Shown: one piece after another, positions 6,319-12,490 of the stretch
Layout: the number at the start of each line of letters is the position of its first letter
Numbering within the stretch: position 1 is the stretch's first letter
From: DATFPQ01 sp035264765
GTDB taxonomy: Bacteria > Actinomycetota > Actinomycetes > Actinomycetales > Angustibacteraceae
Assembly: GCA_035264765.1 (NCBI GenBank)
Contig: DATFPQ010000046.1
Location: forward strand, 1-19,503
DNA: 19,503 bases
Direction of reading: 5' to 3'
Notes under the pieces: model-generated
Told to the model about the DNA's origin: nothing
Databases searched by the model: none
The model's input: only the letters and a program-made list of their open reading frames with translations
Translations under genes and position numbers: made by a program

Positions 6319-7176
6319 TCAGACGGGACGCACCGCCGCCGGGTCGACGCGTAGCCACACCGCGGTAGCGCGGGCGAGCGGGACGCCTGCCGAGGGGCGG
6401 TCGGTGAGAGGCCCCGAGGTCCCCGACGCCGCCGAGGCGCCGGACGCCGATGACAACGGTGCAGCCTCGTCGGACGCCGCGGAGTACAGGGCCGTCTCGG
6501 TGAACGCCTTGCGCCCCTGCTCGCCGAGGGCACGGCCGACGATGACGTAGCGCCCGCCGACGCGAGGGACCTCGCGCACCTGCGCCGTCATGGTGCCGAG
6601 GACCATCGGACGACCCACGAGGTCCAACGACCAACCGCCCGGGCAGTCCAGCGCCGCCCAGCACACGGCCAGGTCGATGCAGTCAGAGTCGGAGACAGGG
6701 CTGAAGTTCTCGGCGGCGCACAACGACGCGTCCGGCACCCAGGCGGCCGCCGTGTCGCTGGGCCGGTCGACGAGCCGGCCGGGGGTGAGGCGCAGCCCGT
6801 CGCCGGGCTCGCGCTGCGGGCCGCAGACGAAGCAGGTCGGAAACGGGTGCGAGTCCACACCGGCGTAGGCGTCGGCCGCCGCCTGTGCCACCGGCCACGG
6901 CACCGGGTCGGGAGCCGCGGCCGCGAACGGCGACGGCACCCGGTTGACTGAGGCGACCGGGGTCTCGCCGGACCACGCGCTGAGTCCGCCGTCCGCGCCG
7001 GCCTGCACCTGCAGCGGGGCGTCGAGAGGGGGCGGCGAGCGCAGCACCACCCTGACCGCCTCATCCGGCCCCGGCTCGAGCAGCGCCGCCAGTCTGCCGC
7101 TGACCCAGCCACCGTTGCCGGACGTCGGTGGGCCGTTGAACCGGCCGGGGACGACGAGGGGCTCCACGTGCGCCAT
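6319..7176 (-). CDS. hotdog-fold (thioesterase-like) protein, actinobacterial, function unknown
   Basis: About 285 aa from ATG 7176 (an in-frame GTG at 7188 would add 4 aa; neither has a clear SD). Conserved family blocks: FNGPPTSGNGGWVSGRLA near residues 13-30, as in PaaI-like hotdog domains, and HPFPTCFVCGP (about 110-120) with two cysteines, followed by DGLRLTPG; the HPFP.CF.CG block is a hallmark of a conserved actinobacterial family of double-hotdog proteins. The C-terminal half carries a second repeat (LDCPGGWSLDL...MVLGTMTAQV). An Ala/Ser-rich insertion lies near residues 240-260. Acyl-thioester binding is plausible; no catalytic activity can be asserted. Monocistronic on the minus strand. 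Confidence 0.75.
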   Translation of the reverse strand: MAHVEPLVVPGRFNGPPTSGNGGWVSGRLAALLEPGPDEAVRVVLRSPPPLDAPLQVQAGADGGLSAWSGETPVASVNRVPSPFAAAAPDPVPWPVAQAAADAYAGVDSHPFPTCFVCGPQREPGDGLRLTPGRLVDRPSDTAAAWVPDASLCAAENFSPVSDSDCIDLAVCWAALDCPGGWSLDLVGRPMVLGTMTAQVREVPRVGGRYVIVGRALGEQGRKAFTETALYSAASDEAAPLSSASGASAASGTSGPLTDRPSAGVPLARATAVWLRVDPAAVRPV

Positions 7177-7204
7177 CCCACCACGCACGAAGAAGACCGC
7201 GACT

Positions 7205-7320
7205 GGAGGCGCAACCCAGGTGGAACGAGCCGACCTCGGACCACCCGCTCAGGACGGGGAGCTGGGGCCCGGCCGGAGGCGCAAACCATCCCCAGCGAGG
7301 CGACCACCCGCTCAGGACGG
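7205..7320 (-). repeat. 63-bp tandem duplication across the phrB stop codon
   Basis: The 18-mer CCGTCCTGAGCGGGTGGT (minus strand) occurs at 7320-7303 and again at 7257-7240, shift 63 bp = 21 codons, each copy carrying TGA in the phrB frame. A flanking GGAGGCGCAA also recurs (7205-7214, 7275-7284; shift 70), and CAGCT/AGCTGGG matches lie upstream with a 1-nt indel. The copies between the cores have diverged. Contains the whole phrB-hotdog gap, so no gene lies there. Confidence 0.7.
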
Positions 7321-8661
7321 CAGCTGGGCGAACCGGTCCAGAGCCTCCCGTCGCTCGACGGCGTGGTCGACGATCCGCCGCGGGTAGCCGTGTGCGTAGC
7401 CGTCGTCCGCGTCCCACGGCTGGTGTGCGGCGGCGCCGGGCAGGTGCGCGAGCTCCGGGACGTAGCGCCGGACGTACTCCCCGTCCGGGTCGAACTTTCT
7501 GCCCTGCGTCACGGGGTTGAAGACCCGGAAGAAGGGCGCGGCGTCCGTGCCGCTGCCGGCGACCCACTGCCAGCCATGGTTGTTGCTCGCCAGGTCGCCG
7601 TCGCGCAGCCAGCGCAGGAAGTACCGGGCCCCGTGCCGCCACTCCACGTGCAGGTCCTTCACCAGGAACGACGCGACGACCATCCGCACCCGGTTGTGGA
7701 CCCACCCCTCCATGCGCAGCTGCCGCATCCCGGCGTCGACGAACGGGAAGCCGGTGCGGCCCTCACACCAGGCCCGGAACGGCTCGCCCGGCTGGTCGTA
7801 CGTCAGGCGGGCGTACTGGGGACGGAGGTACTCGCGGGCCGAGCCCGGCTGGTGCCACAGGACGTCGGCGTAGAACTCGCGCCACGCGAGCTCGCTGCGG
7901 AACACCTCGGCGCCCCGGGAGCCGTGCCGCGCCAGGTCGGCGAGCAGCGTCCGCGGGTGCACCTCGCCGTACTTCAGGTGCGCCGACAGCTGCGAGGTGC
8001 CGTAGAGGTCCGGCCGGTCGCGGTCGGTGTCGTACGACGTGAGCGCGGATCCGACGAACGCCTCCCACCGGGCCAGCGCCGCCCGCTCCCCGACGTCCGG
8101 AAGCCGCAGCCCGTCGAGGTCCGGCTCGTCCGGGAGGCCGGCCGAGTCGACGCCGCGCGCCCACCGCAGCCCGGTCGGCGGCGAACCGGCCGGACGCGGC
8201 CAGCCGTGGTCGCGCCAGGCCCGGAAGAACGGCGTGAAGACCTGGTACGGCGAGCCGTCCGGCTTGGTGATGGTCCCCGGCCCCACGGCGTACGGCGTCC
8301 CGGTCCGTACGAGCGGCACGTCAAGCGCGCGCTCGACCGCGGCATCCCGCTCGCGCCCGTACGGTCCGGCGTCGGCCGTCACGTGCACGGACGCCGCGCC
8401 CAGCTCGCGCACGACGGCGGGCAGGACGGCGGCAGGATCGCCCACGCGCGCGACAAGGGAGCCGTCGAGACCGGCGTCGAGTGCGCGCAGCGAACGCACC
8501 AGCCAGGCGCGGCGAGGGTCGCCGGCCGGCCGCCAGAGCCGCGGGTCGACGACGAACAGCGGCAGCACCCGGCCGCCGTCCGCAGCCGCCGCGGCAGCGT
8601 GCAGCGCGGGATGGTCGCCGAGGCGCAGGTCGCGGCGCAGCCACAGGATGGTGTCCGGCAC
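7312..8661 (-). CDS. phrB: deoxyribodipyrimidine photo-lyase (class I CPD photolyase)
   Basis: 449 aa flavoprotein that splits UV-induced cyclobutane pyrimidine dimers in light. N-terminal antenna domain about 3-160 begins ILWLRRDLRLGDHPAL; the FAD domain about 220-420 includes TSQLSAHLKYGEVHPR (222-237), ELAWREFY (257-264), FPFVDAGMRQLRMEGWVHNRVRMVVASFLVKDL (spanning 305-337), and NHGWQWVAGSGTDAAPFFR before FNPVTQGRKFD. Glu318 and Trp320 match dimer-binding residues, and Asn382 in FNPV is the residue typical of CPD photolyases rather than cryptochromes. Tryptophans for electron transfer are present. Length is normal. Start GTG 8661 has a -10 box (TAGCGT) 6 nt upstream and no SD. Divergent from the DtxR gene. 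Confidence 0.95.
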   Translation of the reverse strand: MPDTILWLRRDLRLGDHPALHAAAAAADGGRVLPLFVVDPRLWRPAGDPRRAWLVRSLRALDAGLDGSLVARVGDPAAVLPAVVRELGAASVHVTADAGPYGRERDAAVERALDVPLVRTGTPYAVGPGTITKPDGSPYQVFTPFFRAWRDHGWPRPAGSPPTGLRWARGVDSAGLPDEPDLDGLRLPDVGERAALARWEAFVGSALTSYDTDRDRPDLYGTSQLSAHLKYGEVHPRTLLADLARHGSRGAEVFRSELAWREFYADVLWHQPGSAREYLRPQYARLTYDQPGEPFRAWCEGRTGFPFVDAGMRQLRMEGWVHNRVRMVVASFLVKDLHVEWRHGARYFLRWLRDGDLASNNHGWQWVAGSGTDAAPFFRVFNPVTQGRKFDPDGEYVRRYVPELAHLPGAAAHQPWDADDGYAHGYPRRIVDHAVERREALDRFAQLPS

Positions 8662-8667
8662 GCCGCC

Positions 8668-8673
8668 ACGCTA
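8668..8673 (-). promoter_or_regulatory. -10 box TAGCGT for leaderless phrB
   Basis: On the minus strand TAGCGT (8673-8668) is followed by 6 nt and the GTG start at 8661. Same arrangement as pdxH and the gene at 18628. No SD is present. Confidence 0.5.
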
Positions 8674-8720
8674 GGAGGGCCGAGCGCGGACGGCTTCTCG
8701 GTGGCGCGCTCCGCAGCGCG

Positions 8721-8726
8721 TAGGCT
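8721..8726 (+). promoter_or_regulatory. possible -10 box TAGGCT for the DtxR-family gene
   Basis: TAGGCT lies 69 nt before the GTG at 8796 in the divergent phrB-dtxR gap; this would give a leader of about 60 nt with an SD-like AGGAAGG before the start. No IdeR-type iron box (TTAGGNTAGNCTAANCTAA-like) is seen in the gap. Weak -35. Confidence 0.35.
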
Positions 8727-8795
8727 GATGGATCGACAGCGCGCCGCGGCGACCGCCGGCACCAGGACGAGCAGCGCACCAGGAAGGGCCGGCCC

Positions 8796-9536
8796 GTGAG
8801 CGACCTCATCGACACGACCGAGATGTACCTGCGCACGATCTTCGAGCTCGAGGAGGAGGGCATCGTCCCGCTTCGGGCCCGGATCGCCGAGCGGCTCGGC
8901 CACAGCGGCCCGACGGTGTCGCAGACGGTGGCCCGGATGGAGCGGGCCGGGCTCGTCGTGGTGAGCGGCGACCGGCACCTGGAGCTCACCGACGACGGGC
9001 GGGGCAAGGCGACCCGGGTGATGCGCAAGCACCGGCTGGCCGAGCGGCTGCTGATCGACGTCATCGGGCTGGAGTGGGAGTTCGTGCACGACGAGGCGTG
9101 CCGCTGGGAGCACGTGATGAGTGAGCGCGTGGAGCGCAAGCTCTTGGAGATCCTGGACCATCCGACCCAGTCGCCGTACGGCAACCCGATCCCGGGGCTG
9201 GAGGAGCTGGGGGAGGACCTGGCGGCCGAGGACTTCCGCGTCGGCGGCCTGCTGCCGCTGACCGAGGTGGCGTCCGCGCAGGCCGCCCCGGTCGTCGTCC
9301 GGCGGATCGGCGAGCCCGCGCAGGCGTTCCCTGAGGTCCTCGGGTCGCTGCGGGACGCCGGTCTGCGTCCCGGGGCGCAGGTCACGGTGCACCGGGTCGG
9401 GGGCGGCGTGGTGGTGGACGCCGACGGCGCCCAGGTGGAGGTGCCGATCGGCGTCGCGGAGCACGTGTACGTGGCCGTCGGCCAGCCCGCCGGCGCATGG
9501 CTCACCGCCGGTGACACGCCTGTGGACGCTGTGTGA
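8796..9536 (+). CDS. ideR: DtxR/IdeR-family iron-dependent transcriptional repressor
   Basis: 246 aa, three DtxR domains: winged helix (about 1-72, with TTEMYLRTIFELEEEG and GHSGPTVSQTVARMER recognition helix), dimer/metal domain (73-140), and C-terminal SH3/FeoA-like domain (about 160-230). Metal ligands sit at exactly DtxR numbering: Met10, Cys102, Glu105, His106 (site 2) and His79, Glu83, His98 (site 1), so this is Fe-type (DtxR/IdeR) rather than MntR. Expected role: Fe(II)-dependent repression of siderophore/uptake genes and oxidative-stress control. Start GTG 8796 with AGGAAGG upstream; MSDLIDTTEMY begins like IdeR. No iron-uptake genes are nearby. An alternative is a second DtxR paralogue. 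Its stop codon overlaps the promoter of the riboswitch RNA. Confidence 0.92.
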   Translation: MSDLIDTTEMYLRTIFELEEEGIVPLRARIAERLGHSGPTVSQTVARMERAGLVVVSGDRHLELTDDGRGKATRVMRKHRLAERLLIDVIGLEWEFVHDEACRWEHVMSERVERKLLEILDHPTQSPYGNPIPGLEELGEDLAAEDFRVGGLLPLTEVASAQAAPVVVRRIGEPAQAFPEVLGSLRDAGLRPGAQVTVHRVGGGVVVDADGAQVEVPIGVAEHVYVAVGQPAGAWLTAGDTPVDAV

Positions 9537-9562
9537 CGCCCGTGCGAACGCGCGTGTACGGT
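9533..9562 (+). promoter_or_regulatory. putative promoter of the riboswitch/NlpC transcript
   Basis: GTGACG (9533-9538), 18-bp spacer, TACGGT (9557-9562). It overlaps the stop of the DtxR gene and lies about 35 bp before the riboswitch P1 helix. A small hairpin AGCCC/GGGCT (9564-9568/9575-9579) follows. Confidence 0.4.
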
Positions 9563-9598
9563 TAGCCCTGCCTCGGGCTGAACTGGGGCTTTCTCGGG

Positions 9599-9803
9599 CG
9601 GACGCCGAACCCTGCCACCGCACGCGGGAAAACGAACGAAGACCGTCTGGCAGGGGCGGGGGACCCACGTATGTGGTCGTTCCCGGACCTGATCCGGAAC
9701 GTCCTTGGGGTGAAGCCACCAGCGGCACGGCCTAGCGGCCCTGACGTGACGTGGCCGGGTGCTTCTCCCACCCGAACCCGACAGCTCACCTCGAAGGCGT
9801 CCG
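9599..9803 (+). promoter_or_regulatory. c-di-AMP riboswitch (ydaO-yuaA type)
   Basis: Recognised by its conserved blocks: GAACGAAGACCG (about 9633-9644), GGGGGACC (9658-9665), GGGGTGAAGCC (about 9707-9717), and the 3' block CCCGACAGCTCACCTCGAAGGCG (9777-9799, cited by position). P1 closes perfectly over 8 bp: CGGACGCC (9599-9606) with GGCGTCCG (9796-9803). Internal helices include CCAC/GTGG (9665-9668/9673-9676) and GTTCC...GGAAC (about 9678-9701). This class is known upstream of actinobacterial cell-wall hydrolase genes (NlpC/P60, Rpf), and usually switches expression off when c-di-AMP is high. The 3' strand of P1 touches the SD (9803-9809), suggesting control of translation, which is inference. 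Confidence 0.93.
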
Positions 9804-9816
9804 GAGAGGTACGGCT

Positions 9817-10728
9817 GTGTCGTCACGCACCCCTGGGCGCCATCGCGCGCCCGCGCCCGTTCGTTCCACCACCGTCGCTCGCACCGGCGCCGTCCTCGTC
9901 GTCTCCAGCGGGCTGGTCGCCGCGCTCGGGCTGCAGGCCAACGCGGCCCCGAAGGTCCGGTCCGCCGGCTCCGCAGCCGCGGCCAGTGCCGCGCCAGCAC
10001 TCGGGGTCCAGGCTTCGGCCCGCGTTCCCGCTGCCCTGGTGGACGTCGTCCCCGCCGCCCCGCGATACGGCGACATCGGCTCCACCGCAACCGTTGCGCC
10101 CAAGCCCGAGCCCAAGCCGAAGCCGAAGGCGAAGCCCAAGGCGAAGCCCAGGCCGGAGCAGGCGACGTCCGAGGGCGCGGCGCGCCACACCCTGGCGGCT
10201 GCCGCTGCCGGCGAGGAGTCGGTGGCCGAGCGCCGGACCACGCGCAGGGCAAAGGCCAAGCGCGCCAAGGCCGAGCAGGTGCGGACGGAGGGCAGGCGCA
10301 CCCGGTCCAGCCACCGGGTCAGCCGCTCCACCGAGCGGAAGAGCCGGTCGCACCGGTCGGCGGACGTCCGTGCGGGCGCACCGGGTTCGGCGTCCTTCGG
10401 GGATGCGGTGATGAGCATCGCCGCCGGCTACGCCGGGATCATGTACCGCTACGGCGGCACGACTCCGGCCGGATTCGACTGCTCCGGCTACACCTCCTAC
10501 GTGCTGCGCCAGGTCGGCGTCTCTCTCCCGCGCACCTCGAGCGCCCAGCGCGCGGCGAGCCGGCGGGTCTCGCGCAGCGAGGCCGTACCCGGCGACCTGG
10601 TGTTCATGCCCGGCCACGTGGGCATCTACGCCGGCAACGGCCAGATGTGGGACGCCCCCCGCAGCGGCAAGGCGATCAGCAAGCGCGCGATCTGGAGCAG
10701 CTCGGCGACGTTCGGCCGGGTCGGCTGA
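9817..10728 (+). CDS. secreted NlpC/P60 family cell-wall endopeptidase
   Basis: 303 aa from GTG 9817, chosen because GGAGAGG (9803-9809) lies 7 nt upstream and any earlier start (for example 9751) would lie inside the riboswitch. A signal peptide (about 1-44: basic n-region, hydrophobic GAVLVVSSGLVAALGL, cleavage near ANAA) is followed by a low-complexity linker with a Lys-Pro repeat (about 95-114) and a strongly Arg/Lys-rich stretch (138-180) that may bind wall polymers. The C-terminal NlpC/P60 domain (about 193-303) has Cys222 in FDCSGYTSYVLR, PGDLVFM, and His267 in GHVGIYAG. It should cut peptidoglycan stem peptides outside the membrane. Control by the upstream riboswitch links it to c-di-AMP. 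Followed by a strong hairpin. Confidence 0.92.
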   Translation: MSSRTPGRHRAPAPVRSTTVARTGAVLVVSSGLVAALGLQANAAPKVRSAGSAAAASAAPALGVQASARVPAALVDVVPAAPRYGDIGSTATVAPKPEPKPKPKAKPKAKPRPEQATSEGAARHTLAAAAAGEESVAERRTTRRAKAKRAKAEQVRTEGRRTRSSHRVSRSTERKSRSHRSADVRAGAPGSASFGDAVMSIAAGYAGIMYRYGGTTPAGFDCSGYTSYVLRQVGVSLPRTSSAQRAASRRVSRSEAVPGDLVFMPGHVGIYAGNGQMWDAPRSGKAISKRAIWSSSATFGRVG

Positions 10729-10740
10729 CCGACTGCATCT

Positions 10741-10772
10741 CGACGGCCCGCACCGCACGGTGCGGGCCGTCG
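10741..10772 (+). terminator. terminator hairpin after the NlpC/P60 gene
   Basis: Perfect 14-bp stem: 10741-10754 with 10759-10772, tetraloop GCAC, 12 bp after the stop codon. Very GC-rich with no T tract, the usual actinomycete form. Confidence 0.8.
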
Positions 10773-10839
10773 TGCGTCCGCACGCTGCACCATGCGCCGT
10801 CAGGGCCGGGGACACGAGTGACGGGATGGGCCAACCGGG

Positions 10840-10868
10840 ATGACCGGACGCGGATCGGCCTTTACCCT
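10840..10868 (+). promoter_or_regulatory. promoter of the HNH endonuclease gene
   Basis: ATGACC (10840-10845; one mismatch to TTGACC), 17-bp spacer, TACCCT (10863-10868). Good spacing and position, leaving a leader of about 80 nt. Confidence 0.5.
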
Positions 10869-10954
10869 GGCGCAAGGCCCGTCACCTCGGGCGGGCCCGG
10901 ACGCCGACGTGTCCCGCACGCCAGCAGGGCCCGTCGGCGAGAGAGGGGCCCGCT

Positions 10955-11449
10955 ATGCGGACGCTCGTGCTGAACGCCGGCTACGAACCCCTGTCGGTCG
11001 TCTCCTTCAAGCGGGCCGTGGTGCTCGTGCTGGCCGGTAAGGCCATGGTGCTTGCGGAGACAGGGGACTACTTGCACAGCGCCGAGCTCGCGCTCGGCAC
11101 TCCGTCGGTCATCCTGCTGGTGCGGTACGTCCGTACGCCGCGGCGGCACTCGGTGGCGGTCAGCCGTCGTGGCGTCCTGCGCCGGGACGGCCACCGCTGC
11201 GCCTATTGCGGCAACCACGCGGAGACCGTCGACCACGTCCACCCGCGCTCACGCGGCGGGGGCGACTCGTGGACCAACCTGGTCGCGTGCTGCCTGCGCT
11301 GCAACGGCGTCAAGGGGGACCGGACGCCCGAGGAGATGGGCTGGCGGTTGCGGCACCGACCGCACGCGCCGTCCGGGCCGCTCTGGGCACTGCGCGGGAC
11401 CGAGGCGGTCGACCCGCGCTGGGAGGAGTTCCTGCAGCTGGCGGCCTGA
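10955..11449 (+). CDS. HNH endonuclease family protein
   Basis: 164 aa, conserved stand-alone actinobacterial HNH protein. The N-terminus MRTLVLNAGYEPLSVVSFKRAVVLVLAGKA is typical of this family. The HNH/zinc module covers 80-125: CAYCG (Cys82, Cys85), ETVDHVHPRSRGG (Asp93-His94), SWTNLVACCLRCNGVKGDRT (Asn108; Cys113 and Cys116 completing the zinc knuckle). Start ATG 10955 has GAGAGG 9-10 nt upstream and its own promoter. Likely a DNA nicking or cleaving enzyme, but its role is not established in the family; no methylase or restriction partner is next to it. Ends in a hairpin at 11467-11493. Confidence 0.88.
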   Translation: MRTLVLNAGYEPLSVVSFKRAVVLVLAGKAMVLAETGDYLHSAELALGTPSVILLVRYVRTPRRHSVAVSRRGVLRRDGHRCAYCGNHAETVDHVHPRSRGGGDSWTNLVACCLRCNGVKGDRTPEEMGWRLRHRPHAPSGPLWALRGTEAVDPRWEEFLQLAA

Positions 11450-11466
11450 GAGCCGCGTTCCCTGGG

Positions 11467-11493
11467 GAACACCGGGCGCGCCGTCCGGTGTTC
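11467..11493 (+). terminator. hairpin between the HNH and DsbA-like genes
   Basis: GAACACCGG (11467-11475) and CCGGTGTTC (11485-11493) form a perfect 9-bp stem with a 9-nt loop. It ends only 8 nt before the next ATG (11502), so it could also lie in that gene's leader. Confidence 0.6.
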
Positions 11494-11501
11494 GTGCGTC
11501 C

Positions 11502-12218
11502 ATGAGTGATGCGCTGCAGGTCGAGGTGTGGTCCGACGTCGTGTGCCCCTGGTGCTACATCGGCAAGCGGCGGCTGGAGGCCGCGGTCAGCCGGTTCGAG
11601 CACCCCGTCGAGGTGACCTGGCGGTCCTTCCAGCTCGACCCGTCCGCCCCCGCACAGGGAGGCGACATGGCGGCCGCGCTGGGCCGCAAGTACGGCGGCG
11701 GCCGCGAGGCGGCGCTGGCGATGATGGCGCAGGTCAGCTCGGTGGCCGCCGGTGACGGTCTGGAGTACCACCTCGACCGGACGACACTCGTGAACACGAG
11801 GGACGCGCACCGGCTGCTGCACCTGGCGCACGAGATCGGTGGCGTCGAGCTGCAGGGCGCGGTCAAGGAGCGGCTGATGCGCGCCTACTTCACGGAGACG
11901 CTCGTGGTCGGCGACCGCGCCGTGCTGGAGCGGCTGGCGGTGCAGGCTGGGCTGCCCGCTGAGCGGGTGCGCGAGGTCCTGGCGTCGTCGGAGTTCGACG
12001 CCGACGTCGACCGGGACCAGCGCGAGGCCGCGGCCCTCGGCGCCACCGGCGTGCCGTTCTTCGTCATTGACCGTCGCTACGGCGTTAGCGGGGCACAGCC
12101 GGTGGAGCTGTTCGAGCAGGCGCTGCGGCAGGCGTGGGACGACCGCAAGCCGGCGCTGATCACCCCCGTCGTCTCGAGCGCGGCCAGCGACGACGTCTGC
12201 GGGCCGGACGGCTGCTGA
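11502..12218 (+). CDS. DsbA-family (FrnE-like) thiol-disulfide oxidoreductase
   Basis: 238 aa, cytoplasmic (no signal peptide). Thioredoxin fold with helical insertion: VWSDVVCPWCYIGKRRLE at 9-26 gives the CPWC active site (Cys15, Cys18), TWRSFQLDP (39-47), LVNTRDAHRLLHLA (96-109), and the cis-proline loop GATGVPFFVID (180-190, Pro185). These are features of the FrnE/2-hydroxychromene-2-carboxylate-isomerase branch of DsbA proteins, implicated in polyketide biosynthesis and oxidative-stress tolerance. An additional C-terminal pair, CGPDGC (233-238), could hold a second disulfide. ATG 11502 is the first residue set matching the family; no SD is seen, and the hairpin is just upstream. The last 15 bp including the stop are duplicated. 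Confidence 0.9.
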   Translation: MSDALQVEVWSDVVCPWCYIGKRRLEAAVSRFEHPVEVTWRSFQLDPSAPAQGGDMAAALGRKYGGGREAALAMMAQVSSVAAGDGLEYHLDRTTLVNTRDAHRLLHLAHEIGGVELQGAVKERLMRAYFTETLVVGDRAVLERLAVQAGLPAERVREVLASSEFDADVDRDQREAAALGATGVPFFVIDRRYGVSGAQPVELFEQALRQAWDDRKPALITPVVSSAASDDVCGPDGC

Positions 12219-12233
12219 TCGGACGGCTGCTGA
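12205..12233 (+). repeat. 15-bp tandem duplication across the DsbA-like gene's stop codon
   Basis: CGGACGGCTGCTGA at 12205-12218 recurs at 12220-12233. The shift is 15 bp, so DGC-stop is followed in frame by S-DGC-stop. Direct observation. Confidence 0.8.
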
Positions 12234-12402
12234 CCCGGACGCCGAGCCCGCCGGCGCGGTGAGGGTGCGGCCACACCAACAGGAGCGGTCGCCGCTTCGC
12301 AGTGCTGGAGCCCGTCGACCCTCGGTTGGTCCTGCCGGTCGGGCGCGCGGGCGCGGCCCTGCGCTCGACGGGCGGTGGTCGCGCGGGGTACATGCGGCCG
12401 TG

Positions 12403-12419
12403 GGACGGGCGTAACGTCC
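12403..12419 (+). promoter_or_regulatory. possible -10 region / small palindrome before the NAGPA gene
   Basis: TAACGT (12412-12417) could be a -10 box and overlaps a short inverted repeat GGACG/CGTCC (12403-12407/12415-12419). The -35 is not clear. The rest of 12234-12490 is GC-rich and shows nothing I can name. Confidence 0.25.
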
Positions 12420-12490
12420 GTTCGGTCCGATGACGGCCGGGCGGCCGGAGCGACCGGCGCGCTCGTTCGCCACCCTCGTCGGGAGTTCCC

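Noticed and set aside
8662..8795. IdeR/DtxR iron box in the phrB-dtxR gap
   Set aside because: No 19-bp TTAGGTTAGGCTAACCTAA-like palindrome is present; only TAGGCT, better read as a -10 box.
8321..10252. 643-codon minus-strand open frame across the DtxR and riboswitch region
   Set aside because: Antisense to a DtxR gene with every metal ligand in place and to a conserved riboswitch; Arg/Pro-rich shadow.
11052..11501. N-terminal extension of the DsbA-like frame
   Set aside because: The 150 extra codons overlap the HNH gene out of frame and give Arg/Thr-rich low-complexity sequence; the family begins at ATG 11502.
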